From the NCBI GenBank assembly GCA_037444575.1, contig JBBIME010000003.1, positions 372,001 through 436,000 of the forward strand: a DNA stretch of 64,000 nucleotides, in the 5' to 3' direction. This DNA is from Bacteriovorax sp037444575. GTDB taxonomy: Bacteria > Bdellovibrionota > Bacteriovoracia > Bacteriovoracales > Bacteriovoracaceae. Below the pieces are notes generated by a model. It saw only the letters and a program-made list of their open reading frames with translations, was not told where the DNA came from and did no database searches. This document shows, piece after piece, positions 10,095 through 18,685 of the stretch. Position numbers and translations under genes: made by a program. How positions within the stretch are numbered: position 1 is the stretch's first letter; each line of letters begins with the position of its first letter.

Positions 10095-11423
10095 ATGAGT
10101 CAAGGCCACAACAATGACGATGATGAGCGCAAGGATCTAACTCGCATAGAGAATCTCTCTGAGTTCTTGCACGAAGAAGATCCTGATCTCGAATCGAAAT
10201 TTGGAAGCTTTAATACAGATGCCAATGAATCAACTAGTACCGATCTTACAAGCGGTATCAGTATCGATGAATTAGACGCGCCTCCTGCTCTACCTGATAT
10301 TCCCGAAGAATTGCCAAGCGAAGAAATCTCAAGTGGTTTTGAAAGCTCTTTCTCTGACGAAGTTTCAGAGACACCTTTTGAGTTATCTACAGAAGAAAAT
10401 GAATTTAATCTTCCATCTGATGACGAATTTCAAGTGTCAGACGAAATGGCCATTGATTCTCCCGAAGAAGAATTTCAATTAGATTCCTCAGAAGAGATTT
10501 CTATTTTTGAAACTCCAGAAGAAGAAGTTTCAGAAACAATTTTTGAAGAAGAATTACCTGAAACACAACCTTTGGAAGAACCTGTTTACCATCAAAAAGA
10601 AACTCCTCAGTTTGTCGAAAGATTTGAAGAAGTTAAAACTTTTGCTCAAAATTTTTCTTATGGACAAATTCAAGGTGGCGGAAATCCCCCATTCAGTATC
10701 GTCGTCAGAAATTTAAAATATCAGGAAGAGAAAGAAGATATAATAAATCTTTTGACTGAGTTTGGTTTGGTTAATGAAAAAAACCTGGAAGAAACACAAA
10801 AAGCATTAGAATTTGGGGCACTCCTTATTCCTCAAATCAGTGAATATAGTGCAATTATTATTGCTCATAAATTGCGCCGCTTTGACTGTGATATGGAAAT
10901 GGGCCTCTCTGATGAAGTCCACCCTTCAAAATCAAATGACCAAAACCCAAGAGGACTCATCAAAAAAGAAAGTCTTCGCCAAAATAAAGTTGAAAGCTAT
11001 ACGAAGAGCCAAGAAGATACCCCTGTCCATGAAATCATTGTCTCTACAACATCAACGCTTGAAGGCTATATCATCAAAAAATATCTTGGCGTACAGACTA
11101 GCTTTGCCATTGTAGATGAAGATGAACTTGAGCGCTTAAAGTACGTTCAAGAAAATATTAGATCAAACCAACCGATTCAAAATTACGAAACAGAAGAAAA
11201 TATTACTAGTGAGCGCGCTTTTAAAAACTTCCAAAGTTCATTTGAGCATCTTTTTGTCGATCTAGCGGATCAATTAAAAACAAAGGCCATGAAAGAGAAG
11301 GCCAATGCTTTACTTGGATTAAATTATCAATTAACAGCGCTTCCGCTACAGAAAACATCAAAAGACAAAAACTGTTATCAACTCACATGCAGTGCAACCT
11401 TAGCAGTCGTTAAACCTGAATAA
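10095..11423 (+). CDS. Acidic protein with C-terminal YbjQ/UPF0145-like domain
   Basis: This 442-residue protein has a long, very acidic, Ser/Glu/Pro-rich and probably disordered N-terminal half (about 1-175). A middle region follows (about 195-270; conserved-looking, unknown). The C-terminal domain, about 310-440, resembles the YbjQ/UPF0145 (DUF74) fold: IVSTTSTLEGYIIKKYLGV, an F..L..L...A...A...LLGL block, then a terminal SATLAVV strand. YbjQ domains are pentameric and of uncertain role, sometimes called heavy-metal binding. Its ribosome-binding site is inside the 3' end of secA, which suggests coupling to secretion, but there is no direct functional clue. The domain call is by pattern only. 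Confidence 0.55.
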   Translation: MSQGHNNDDDERKDLTRIENLSEFLHEEDPDLESKFGSFNTDANESTSTDLTSGISIDELDAPPALPDIPEELPSEEISSGFESSFSDEVSETPFELSTEENEFNLPSDDEFQVSDEMAIDSPEEEFQLDSSEEISIFETPEEEVSETIFEEELPETQPLEEPVYHQKETPQFVERFEEVKTFAQNFSYGQIQGGGNPPFSIVVRNLKYQEEKEDIINLLTEFGLVNEKNLEETQKALEFGALLIPQISEYSAIIIAHKLRRFDCDMEMGLSDEVHPSKSNDQNPRGLIKKESLRQNKVESYTKSQEDTPVHEIIVSTTSTLEGYIIKKYLGVQTSFAIVDEDELERLKYVQENIRSNQPIQNYETEENITSERAFKNFQSSFEHLFVDLADQLKTKAMKEKANALLGLNYQLTALPLQKTSKDKNCYQLTCSATLAVVKPE

Positions 11424-11428
11424 GAACT

Positions 11429-12862
11429 ATGAAACACTACAAAGCAGTCGTAATCGGTGGAGGAATTGTTGGTGCGGGAATCTTCCGCGACCTAGCTCTT
11501 CACGGAGTAGAAACTCTCCTAATTGAGAAAAAAGATTTTTCCTCTCAGACGAGTGAGAGAAGTTCAAAAATGCTTCATGGAGGAATCCGTTATCTTGAGA
11601 ATATGGATTTTGCTCTTGTATTTGAAGCACTTCATGAAAAAAATCTATGGTTAAAACTTACACCGCATTTAACGGCAGAGGCTCCATTTTATCTTCCTGT
11701 ATTCAAGGATTCAAAACGTCCTCTTTGGATGATTCGGATAGGAATCTATCTATACGATCTTTTATCGAGTTTTAAAAATTCTCCTCATCAGCTTAAAAAT
11801 AAAAAAGAAACTCTAGAAGATATCGCCAATTTAAAAGAGCATGAATTAAAAGGTGCAGGCGTTTATTACGATGCAATTATGGATGATGCAAAAATTACTC
11901 TCGAAGTAATTTTTGATGGTCTCAAAGAAAAATGTGCGAGTGCTTTAAATTACACCGAAGTTTTAAATGTTAGAAAGCATGATGGTAAAAATATCATTTC
12001 TTGTAAAAATACCTTAACAAATGAATCCTTCGAAGTCTCAGCTGATCAAGTTGTCTTTGCTCTTGGTCCTTTTACAGACCGATTTTTAAGAACAATTCCA
12101 ATGTATCATTGGCAAAATGTTCTTCTGCCTTCAAAAGGCACTCACCTCTGGATTTCATCAAAGGATCTTCCGTTAAAACATCCAATTGTCATGACTCCAA
12201 AAAGCGAAAAAGGAAAAAATGAAGATCGCGTGATTTTTGTTATTCCTCATGAGGGACAAGTTCTGGTGGGAACAACTGAGGTTGCTTATCATGGAGACTA
12301 TTTCGATGTAAAACCAAGTGAGCCTGAAATTACTTATCTTCTAAATTCTCTCAATGATTATTTTCCAACTCTAAATCTAAATCACTCTCATATTCTTGCT
12401 AGTTTTGCAGGAATTAGACCATTGGTAAAAGAAGGAAATGGTGGAGATTTAGGAAAGACTTCTCGCGAGCATAAAATTTTCCAACCAATGAGCGATACCT
12501 ATGTTATTGCTGGTGGAAAATACACAACATTCAGAGTAATGGGCCAGGATATAACTCGCGACATTTGTCACAAGTACCATTTTGCCTACAACAATGAGCA
12601 TTCAATCAGACCTCTTCGCCAAAGATCTGTTGTTAATCCATTTAAATGGATTGTTCCAAGAAGAGAAGAATTGATTCAAATTTGTGAAACTGAAATGCCA
12701 AAAACGTTTGAAGATTTACTTCACCGAAGACTATCAATTGCCAGTCGAAAAATGTGGGATCTTCGTGCCAATGGAGTAGATTTTAATCAATACTTTTTGG
12801 GCCATCTTCTTGTTCTTAAAAAGTATTTGAAGATCACTGAAGAAGACATTCGCAATTTTTAA
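11429..12862 (+). CDS. glpD: FAD-dependent glycerol-3-phosphate dehydrogenase (GlpD-like)
   Basis: This 477-residue protein begins with a dinucleotide-binding GGGIVGAG motif (residues 10-17). It continues with the GlpA/GlpD signature SERSSKMLHGGIRYLE, which marks aerobic glycerol-3-phosphate dehydrogenases. These oxidise sn-glycerol 3-phosphate to dihydroxyacetone phosphate at the inner membrane and pass electrons to quinone. The length is near the usual 500, slightly short at the C-terminus. It follows the secA-ybjQ-like pair with a 5-base gap, so it may share their transcript. The ribosome-binding site is weak. Confidence 0.88.
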   Translation: MKHYKAVVIGGGIVGAGIFRDLALHGVETLLIEKKDFSSQTSERSSKMLHGGIRYLENMDFALVFEALHEKNLWLKLTPHLTAEAPFYLPVFKDSKRPLWMIRIGIYLYDLLSSFKNSPHQLKNKKETLEDIANLKEHELKGAGVYYDAIMDDAKITLEVIFDGLKEKCASALNYTEVLNVRKHDGKNIISCKNTLTNESFEVSADQVVFALGPFTDRFLRTIPMYHWQNVLLPSKGTHLWISSKDLPLKHPIVMTPKSEKGKNEDRVIFVIPHEGQVLVGTTEVAYHGDYFDVKPSEPEITYLLNSLNDYFPTLNLNHSHILASFAGIRPLVKEGNGGDLGKTSREHKIFQPMSDTYVIAGGKYTTFRVMGQDITRDICHKYHFAYNNEHSIRPLRQRSVVNPFKWIVPRREELIQICETEMPKTFEDLLHRRLSIASRKMWDLRANGVDFNQYFLGHLLVLKKYLKITEEDIRNF

Positions 12863-12873
12863 ATAAAAAAACC

Positions 12874-12906
12874 GGTTTGAGCTTCACATATTATGAAACT
12901 CAAACC
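12874..12906 (-). terminator. Rho-independent terminator, best on the minus strand
   Basis: A hairpin has arms 12874-12885 and 12895-12906 with one mismatch and a 9-base loop. Reading on the minus strand, the stem is followed directly by a T-rich run. It would end the TetR-controlled operon and may also stop glpD transcripts. Confidence 0.7.
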
Positions 12907-12916
12907 AGCTTATACA

Positions 12917-13387
12917 TCACTTTTTCTTTCTTGGATGAGGAGTTCCGTTTTCAGCATAAAATTTTAAATCTTCAGCAGTTTTTTTCATGATGCTAGACAT
13001 TTGCATTTTCATCATTGGTTTCATCATCATTCCAATAAGTCCCTTAAATTCAATTTCGGCATTCATAAAAAAGAGGGTTTGTTCTCCTTCTGGTACAAGT
13101 CTCCAGCGGTTTACTCCATGTTTTACAAAAAAAGGAAAACCTTCACTCACTTCATAAGAAAGCGTGTAATTATCCGGACTAAATTCTAAAATTTTTTCGT
13201 GAATGCGCCCCATTCCTTTTATATCGCATGTTCGAGAGTCGCAGACTTTCTCCGTAATATTTTTTCCGTTTCCTTCAGAGTGACGTAAAAGACTTGCCCA
13301 TATATGAGCATTTCCAAATTGATTTCCAACAATTTCCCAAACACTGTCTACAGATTTATTGATTACAACAACATTATCTATTTTCAT
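12917..13387 (-). CDS. SRPBCC (START-like, polyketide cyclase family) protein
   Basis: This 156-residue protein shows the SRPBCC pattern: an N-terminal IDNVVVINKSVDSVWEIVG strand-helix, a central RWRLVPEG strand and a long C-terminal amphipathic helix with MMMKPMMKMQM. The helix-grip fold binds hydrophobic ligands; substrate unknown. No membrane segment or signal peptide is seen. The gene follows the AhpD-like gene by 3 bases, with the ribosome-binding site GGAG inside the end of that gene. The two are therefore likely expressed as one unit under the upstream TetR regulator. Confidence 0.75.
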   Translation of the reverse strand: MKIDNVVVINKSVDSVWEIVGNQFGNAHIWASLLRHSEGNGKNITEKVCDSRTCDIKGMGRIHEKILEFSPDNYTLSYEVSEGFPFFVKHGVNRWRLVPEGEQTLFFMNAEIEFKGLIGMMMKPMMKMQMSSIMKKTAEDLKFYAENGTPHPRKKK

Positions 13388-13390
13388 AAT

Positions 13391-13957
13391 CTAGCTCCAG
13401 GCATAATCAGAAAAAGCTGGATCGAGAGGTGTATCAAATAAATAGTTTGTGTAGTTACTGATTGTCTTCACAGCAATGGCCAAAACGATTTCTAAAATCT
13501 GCTCTTCTTTAAATCCTGCAGAAAGAAAAGTTTTTACCTCTGTTTCATTTGGACGACCTCTAGAGATCATCAAGTGACGAGTGAATTGAGCGAGAGCTGA
13601 AAGTTTAGAGTCCTCGATGATGCCGCCATCGCGAAGGGCCGCAAGTGCCTGAGAAGGAACACGGGTCATCTTTTCTCCAACAAGGGAATGAGCAGCTACA
13701 CAGTATGGGCAATTGTTTTCTCTACTAATCGTTAAAAAAACTACTTCTTGTTCTGCAGGAGTAAAACCGGATTTTTCTCTAAAAAGATTGTACCCCTGAT
13801 AATAGATGGAAAGGGCCCCCGGAGAATTGGCCATATTCCCATACATGTTTGGCACAAATCCCATTGAGCTTTTTGACTTGAGTAAAATCTCCTTGGCACT
13901 TGTCTCCGCATTTGTCTCCGTTTTTGCTGTTAACTGAACTACTGGTTTTTTTCTCAT
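13391..13957 (-). CDS. Carboxymuconolactone decarboxylase / AhpD-like peroxidase family protein
   Basis: This 188-residue protein carries the AhpD-type active-site pattern E-x2-C-x2-C-x3-H: E80, C83, C86 and H90, within ENNCPYCVAAH. This fits the alkylhydroperoxidase AhpD core (CMD family, uncharacterised peroxidase-related type). Such proteins reduce peroxides or act as thiol-disulfide relays in the cytoplasm. A strong ribosome-binding site (AAGGAGA) lies before the ATG. It lies immediately downstream of a TetR gene, with a candidate promoter and operator in the gap. Control by an electrophile or oxidant is a reasonable inference. Confidence 0.85.
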   Translation of the reverse strand: MRKKPVVQLTAKTETNAETSAKEILLKSKSSMGFVPNMYGNMANSPGALSIYYQGYNLFREKSGFTPAEQEVVFLTISRENNCPYCVAAHSLVGEKMTRVPSQALAALRDGGIIEDSKLSALAQFTRHLMISRGRPNETEVKTFLSAGFKEEQILEIVLAIAVKTISNYTNYLFDTPLDPAFSDYAWS

Positions 13958-13985
13958 CTTGCTCTCCTTGCCTCTTTGGCGTTTA

Positions 13986-14013
13986 TTTGTACCGATCGTT
14001 CCAAACTAGGCAA
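13986..14013 (-). promoter_or_regulatory. Candidate promoter of the AhpD-like operon
   Basis: On the minus strand TTGCCT (14008-14013) and TACAAA (13986-13991) are separated by 16 bases. The candidate TetR operator lies in the spacer, as it does in the tetR promoter. Confidence 0.45.
13991..14006 (+). promoter_or_regulatory. Candidate TetR operator, copy 1
   Basis: The sequence ACCGATCGTTCCAAAC matches 14 of 16 bases of the element at 14618-14633 on the opposite strand. Its core CGATCG is palindromic. Confidence 0.5.
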
Positions 14014-14019
14014 AAAAAT

Positions 14020-14598
14020 TTAGCCTAGTAGATTTTTAGCGTGATTAACTAAAGCTTGTGATGTGCTGATATCCAATTGAGTGCGTGTGAGTACACGTAA
14101 GCCAGACATGAGTCCCATTAGAACTCGCGCAGTATTTTTTGCATTTAAATCTTTTGAAATAGAACCATCGGCCTGACCTTTTTTGATCATCTTCAGAAAA
14201 AAACTTTCGACATGAGCAAAACCTCGGGCAACAAGTTCACCCACCTCTGGATCATGAGGAGCAAGCTCGAGAGCGGTATTTACCATAAAACATCCATTAT
14301 AATCTGGATTATCTTTAGCATCTCTTAGAGTAGTTTCAAAAATATGAATAATGGAAGCTTTGGGAGAATGCTTTGATTCAGTCTGAGCAAACCAATATAA
14401 AAGAAATTTTTCATAACGTTCTAGTGCCATCTTAAACACTGTGTGCTTATTTTCAAAAGTGGCGTAGAAACTTCCTCGCTGGATTCCCATGCAGTCTAAA
14501 AGGTCCTGCATTGATGTGGGCTCATAGCCGTTTTTCCAAAAGGCTTTCATGGCCTTTTCGAGGGCTTCATCTGGATTAAAATTTTTTTCCCATGGCAT
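14020..14598 (-). CDS. TetR/AcrR family transcriptional regulator
   Basis: This 192-residue protein has an N-terminal TetR helix-turn-helix at about residues 28-50 (TSMQDLLDCMGIQRGSFYATF), followed by a helical ligand domain. It probably represses itself and the AhpD-like/SRPBCC pair downstream: both promoters carry near-identical 16-base elements. The start at 14598 has no ribosome-binding site. A perfect -10 box, TATAAT, ends only 9 bases before the ATG, so the message may be leaderless. Other in-frame starts would cut into the DNA-binding domain. Confidence 0.92.
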   Translation of the reverse strand: MPWEKNFNPDEALEKAMKAFWKNGYEPTSMQDLLDCMGIQRGSFYATFENKHTVFKMALERYEKFLLYWFAQTESKHSPKASIIHIFETTLRDAKDNPDYNGCFMVNTALELAPHDPEVGELVARGFAHVESFFLKMIKKGQADGSISKDLNAKNTARVLMGLMSGLRVLTRTQLDISTSQALVNHAKNLLG

Positions 14599-14607
14599 AG
14601 TGAACTG

Positions 14608-14636
14608 ATTATATCATGTCTGGAATGATCGGTCAA
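14608..14636 (-). promoter_or_regulatory. Consensus-like sigma70 promoter of the tetR gene
   Basis: Minus strand TTGACC (14631-14636) and TATAAT (14608-14613) are separated by exactly 17 bases. The expected start of transcription is near 14601, only a few bases before the ATG at 14598. Confidence 0.75.
14618..14633 (-). promoter_or_regulatory. Candidate TetR operator, copy 2
   Basis: The minus-strand element ACCGATCATTCCAGAC lies between the -35 and -10 of the tetR promoter, the classic position for autorepression. It matches copy 1 at 13991-14006 in 14 of 16 positions. Confidence 0.5.
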
Positions 14637-14642
14637 GACAAT

Positions 14643-15767
14643 CTAAAATCGATAAGAAAGCCCAAATTGAACACGTGGACCTGCAAGCGTTCTTGTAACA
14701 GTTGCATTCGTAAAGCTATAGGATTCAGATGATCGGTAATAATCGGCCAATGCCCTTGCTCCAAATCCGTTTGATAGAATGTACTTTGCTCCAACTCCAG
14801 CAGCAATAAATTGCGTTGTTCCCTTTGTCGTAATAGAAGTCGTCTGAGTATCAGTTAGGTTTGCACTTCCTGCTCCTCCATTTACAGTTGCATAGCCAAT
14901 TACCTTTCCAATAGAGTCTGTCGGATTGTAAAAGTGATAATTAGCTCCTCCACCAAACTCAAACCAATCAGTTTCGACTTTTATATCTTGTCCACTTTTA
15001 GATGATCTTTCATGGATAAAGCCCATAAGTGAAACATCTTTAAAAAATGTAGATGAATTTAAAAAGTAGCGCTCAATTCCAGCTGAAAAATCAACATTGG
15101 AAGAATTCGCAGTTGTAGAACTTGCAGGAGTTGGGGCCGGATTATTAACAGTTCCAGAAAGTTGGTTTACAGAAAATATTCCCCACACTTCCCAATTTTT
15201 TGAAGAGGTAGTACTCGTCGGAACTTCTTCTTCCATTGTTACTTCTTTTGTTTCTTTAACGTTTTTTTTTTCTGCTTTGACAGGTTTTTCGGCCTCATCT
15301 CCCCCTAGGCCTTCCAATTCTTTTTTATCAGCTTCATTTAAAGTGGAAGGAGTTTCAGATGCTGAAGGAGTGGCTTCTTTCATATCCATTTTTTCAGTGC
15401 CACCGGGAATCGGTTCTTCTTTTAAACTTTTACTGGGATCATCAGTGATTTTAACAGGCGTTGCTATTTTTAAGTTCAGAACTTTACCGTCAGTGATTTC
15501 TGCAGCATCAACAACTCTATACAAAGACCAGATTGATCTCGAAGGTGAAACCTTTTCAACTACACCGCGAGCAATTACTCCTGAAGTAATAAAGAATTTT
15601 GCATGATTTCCAACAACAAGACCATCTTCAGATCCACGATTGATGAGAACTGTTTTTTTACTATTAGAAACTTTTAAAAATCTAAGCGTAAGCTTTTCAT
15701 CAACTTCAAGAGCATGTGTAATGTTGAGAATCATGAAAGATGCAATTATTAATAAAGATTTCATCAT
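14643..15767 (-). CDS. Secreted protein: N-terminal domain shared with next gene plus likely beta-barrel
   Basis: This 374-residue protein has a signal peptide (LLIIASFMILNITHA). An N-terminal domain (about 20-100) follows, with INRGSEDGLVVGNHAKFFIT. A Glu/Lys/Thr/Ser-rich linker (about 105-185) comes next, then a C-terminal half with alternating hydrophobic strands ending in aromatic YRF, typical of outer-membrane beta-barrels. The N-terminal domain resembles that of the protein at 15780-17345, so the pair arose by duplication or shares a module. Its function is unknown. The genes are 12 bases apart and probably form an operon. Confidence 0.65.
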   Translation of the reverse strand: MMKSLLIIASFMILNITHALEVDEKLTLRFLKVSNSKKTVLINRGSEDGLVVGNHAKFFITSGVIARGVVEKVSPSRSIWSLYRVVDAAEITDGKVLNLKIATPVKITDDPSKSLKEEPIPGGTEKMDMKEATPSASETPSTLNEADKKELEGLGGDEAEKPVKAEKKNVKETKEVTMEEEVPTSTTSSKNWEVWGIFSVNQLSGTVNNPAPTPASSTTANSSNVDFSAGIERYFLNSSTFFKDVSLMGFIHERSSKSGQDIKVETDWFEFGGGANYHFYNPTDSIGKVIGYATVNGGAGSANLTDTQTTSITTKGTTQFIAAGVGAKYILSNGFGARALADYYRSSESYSFTNATVTRTLAGPRVQFGLSYRF

Positions 15768-15779
15768 AAAAAATCATCC

Positions 15780-17345
15780 CTAAAAGTAAAAACCAAGTCC
15801 TACAAGATATTTTATGTCGTTCACTGAAATTTTTCCATTAATATTGTCGGCCAACGTATCAATCACCGTTAGACTTTTTCTATCGTACATTACTCCGGCA
15901 TTGAAACTTGCCCCTACATTGACCGTATCTTCAGTCAGATCACCACTTCTAAAGCGATATTTAGTCATAAGTTGAAATGCAGGCATCGCCAATGTTTGAT
16001 AAGAATACTGTTTTGATAATGTTGTATTAGAAACAGTCATAGAACCAGCTTTAATCCCAAATCCGCCTAAAATAATAAAGGAATTCAAAGTAAGGGGGTT
16101 GTTATTAAAATAGTAATTTAAATAAAGACCGTACGAGCCTTCTTGCCCTCTCGCGTTTTGGCCTCCGATATCGTAATCAGCAACTCCTTTTTCAAGTAGA
16201 AATTGCAATGACCACTGTTTTAAATCTTTTGAAGTTCTCGATAAGTGAAGATCATACCCTAAACCTAATGTGTATCCTAAGTTTCTATAGTTTTGATCGA
16301 TGCCTGAGGTATGATCCAATACAGATCCGGAGTAATGAAAAAGAATTTCATTTCCATCAAGCTCATTTAAAGCGAGCTCTCTTCGTCTTGCTTCATGCTC
16401 AAGACCATTATGAATAAAGTAACGCCTTAAAGTTTCATCATCCATGTCTTCCGACCAATGGACTCCATCGCGTTTAACTTTTGCGATCGCCTTCGGGTTT
16501 ATTTTTTCTTCTGATTTCTTTTTTTCTTTGACGGAATCGTAGACAGAAGTCACTGTGATTTGATCATTTATGTCCACAGTGCCGGGAACTTTCTTCTGAT
16601 TTACATACAATCCATTTTGCAGAGGATATTTTTGCGAATTGATTTTTTGAACATATCCCATTGAGATTGAATCAAGTAATTTTTTATCTTCAGCATTTTT
16701 AATATCAGCAAGCTGAACTTGGCGATTGCCAATAAAATACTTCTCAGTTGTTTCATCGTTGTACTGATCACTAAATTGTTGACCTGGTTTTTTTCTTAAT
16801 TTCTCGTAGGTTTGAACGAGCTGGTCGGCCTCAGGAACTTTTTTTGTTTCATAGAGTTCCCCGCTTGCTTCGTAGGAATCAAGATCTTGGATCAAGCGAT
16901 CGGGAACATTATTTTTATTTTTTCCAATATATTCATCAGCACTTCCATATTCTTCTTCAGGGACAACCACATGGCGCTGTTTTTGAGTCATAGTTCTTCC
17001 GACTTTGACTTGATTAGAAGTTAAGACCAAAAGGTGATTTCCATTTTTAATCAGATTAGGAATATAAACAGTACTTAAAAGCCAAAAGGATTTTTTTGGA
17101 AAACTTTTTACTAATTTTCCTTCTGCCACCAAAAAAATCTTTGGGAATTTAAAGTCGCCGGATTGAACAAAAAATTTAGCATAAGAGCCCTCTGTATAAT
17201 TCTCCAAAAGCCCTCTATCAATGGCCGCGCTATTTCCAGAACTACTAATATCGAGTACGGAGACTTCATCCAAACCAATGGCATAAGTCCGACTACAAAA
17301 GAGGGTCATGCAAAGAAATGCGGTCAATCTACATAAAATCTTCAT
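15780..17345 (-). CDS. Secreted protein: paralogous N-terminal domain plus likely beta-barrel
   Basis: This 521-residue protein has a signal peptide (LCRLTAFLCMTLFCSRTYA). The N-terminal domain (about 24-115) contains IDRGLLENYTEGSYAKFF, similar to the next gene. A charged middle region follows. The C-terminal portion (about 340-521) has beta-strand-like repeats and a terminal aromatic GFYF, consistent with outer-membrane insertion. It lacks any enzyme motif I can recognise. It heads a two-gene unit with the 14643-15767 gene. Its function is unknown; an envelope structural or surface role is inference. Confidence 0.62.
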   Translation of the reverse strand: MKILCRLTAFLCMTLFCSRTYAIGLDEVSVLDISSSGNSAAIDRGLLENYTEGSYAKFFVQSGDFKFPKIFLVAEGKLVKSFPKKSFWLLSTVYIPNLIKNGNHLLVLTSNQVKVGRTMTQKQRHVVVPEEEYGSADEYIGKNKNNVPDRLIQDLDSYEASGELYETKKVPEADQLVQTYEKLRKKPGQQFSDQYNDETTEKYFIGNRQVQLADIKNAEDKKLLDSISMGYVQKINSQKYPLQNGLYVNQKKVPGTVDINDQITVTSVYDSVKEKKKSEEKINPKAIAKVKRDGVHWSEDMDDETLRRYFIHNGLEHEARRRELALNELDGNEILFHYSGSVLDHTSGIDQNYRNLGYTLGLGYDLHLSRTSKDLKQWSLQFLLEKGVADYDIGGQNARGQEGSYGLYLNYYFNNNPLTLNSFIILGGFGIKAGSMTVSNTTLSKQYSYQTLAMPAFQLMTKYRFRSGDLTEDTVNVGASFNAGVMYDRKSLTVIDTLADNINGKISVNDIKYLVGLGFYF

Positions 17346-17395
17346 AATACTTCTAGTTTATCAGCTAAAACGCTATGCATACATGAGGGAAATCC

Positions 17396-17424
17396 TTGCT
17401 TCAGGGAGAATTTTTTTCTATAAC
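17396..17424 (+). promoter_or_regulatory. Candidate sigma70 promoter for the small gene and trxB
   Basis: TTGCTT (17396-17401) and TATAAC (17419-17424) are separated by 17 bases. It is 43 bases upstream of the gene at 17467. Confidence 0.55.
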
Positions 17425-17466
17425 TAGAGGTAATTTATTCCACTCCAAAACGACCTGAGGGCCCCA

Positions 17467-17682
17467 ATGAAAAAGAAGATTAAGAAAATCTATAAATATG
17501 AATGCACAATAACTGGCGAAGTTTTTAAAACAACTGAAGAGGCCAAGCATCCAAACGAGCTAATGACTGTCTCTGCTTACTATCAAATGAATCCAGAAAA
17601 AGATGATCGTCCAACAGACATAAAACTCAAAGCAAAAGTTAAAGAAGAACAAGAAGCTGCTTTAAAAGCATTAACTGAGTAA
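17467..17682 (+). CDS. Small hypothetical protein, 71 aa
   Basis: A short, Lys/Glu-rich, soluble protein. An N-terminal stretch, KIYKYECTITGEVFKTTEEA, looks like a compact strand-turn unit; the C-terminus is helical and charged. It has no signal peptide and one cysteine. A good ribosome-binding site (GAGGG) and an upstream promoter support it as a real gene. It lies 37 bases before trxB on the same strand and may be co-transcribed. I do not recognise a family. Confidence 0.7.
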   Translation: MKKKIKKIYKYECTITGEVFKTTEEAKHPNELMTVSAYYQMNPEKDDRPTDIKLKAKVKEEQEAALKALTE

Positions 17683-17719
17683 ATTCATCTCCTAAAAATT
17701 CGAAGGATTTATACTAGAT

Positions 17720-18655
17720 ATGAAAGAAACTAAACAAGTTGTCATTATTGGATCTGGACCTGCCGGATATACAGCGGCCATATACGCTTCAAGAGCTGGT
17801 CTAAAACCTATTATCCTTGAAGGCCATGAGCCAGGCGGACAGCTCACAACAACTACTGATGTTGAAAATTTTCCGGGATTTCCTGAAGGGATTTTAGGAC
17901 CTGACCTAATGACTAACATGCGAACTCAAGCATTGCGTTTTGGAACTGAAATAGTCTCTACAAAAGTAACAGACGTTGATCTTAGTAGACGACCATTCCA
18001 TGTAAAGTGCGAAAATGGACAAGAGTTTTTAGCAGAAACTTTAATTATCTCAACTGGTGCTTCAGCAAAATACCTGGGACTTCCTAACGAAATGGAACTC
18101 ATTGGTAAAGGTGTCTCTGCGTGCGCTACTTGCGATGGATTTTTCTATCGCAATAAAATCGTTCATGTTGTTGGTGGAGGTGACACTGCTTTAGAAGAAG
18201 CAAACTTCCTTACTCGTTTTGCTGAAAAGGTCTATCTAGTCCACAGAAAAGACACTTTTAGAGCAAGCAAAGCAATGCAAACAAGAACTTTTAGCAACCC
18301 TAAAATTGAAGTTCTTTGGAATACGGAAATTAAAGAAATTCTTTTTGATAATACCGGAGTTACTGGACTTAAAGTTCATAACAATAAGACCAACGAAATT
18401 ACCGACAGAAAGACTGACGGCTTTTTTCTTGGGATTGGTCATCAGCCAAACACTAAATTCCTCAAAGGCCAGGTCGCTCTCGATGAGCACGGTTATATTA
18501 ATACTTTGGCAGGTCACCCTGACACCTCAGTAGAAGGTGTATTTGCTTGTGGTGACGTTCAAGACCCATACTATCGCCAGGCCATTTCAGCGGCGGGATC
18601 AGGCTGCCAGGCGGCCATCAGAGCAGAACGTTTCTTAGAGTCCCTACACGACTAA
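17720..18655 (+). CDS. trxB: Thioredoxin-disulfide reductase
   Basis: This 311-residue protein is a typical low-molecular-weight thioredoxin reductase. The FAD-binding motif GSGPAG is at residues 11-16, the redox-active CATC at 135-138 and the NADPH-binding motif GGGDTA at 152-157; FACGDVQD lies near the C-terminus. It transfers electrons from NADPH to thioredoxin in the cytoplasm. The ribosome-binding site GAAGGA lies before the ATG. All key residues are intact. Confidence 0.97.
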   Translation: MKETKQVVIIGSGPAGYTAAIYASRAGLKPIILEGHEPGGQLTTTTDVENFPGFPEGILGPDLMTNMRTQALRFGTEIVSTKVTDVDLSRRPFHVKCENGQEFLAETLIISTGASAKYLGLPNEMELIGKGVSACATCDGFFYRNKIVHVVGGGDTALEEANFLTRFAEKVYLVHRKDTFRASKAMQTRTFSNPKIEVLWNTEIKEILFDNTGVTGLKVHNNKTNEITDRKTDGFFLGIGHQPNTKFLKGQVALDEHGYINTLAGHPDTSVEGVFACGDVQDPYYRQAISAAGSGCQAAIRAERFLESLHD

Positions 18656-18685
18656 TTTCTGAAAAATTATTACTTTAAGTTTGAA

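Noticed and set aside
15097..15606. 169-codon plus-strand open frame
   Set aside because: It is antisense to the linker of a secreted protein and has a repetitive Ser/Val/Phe composition that mirrors the Glu/Lys/Thr-rich sense strand; no ribosome-binding site.
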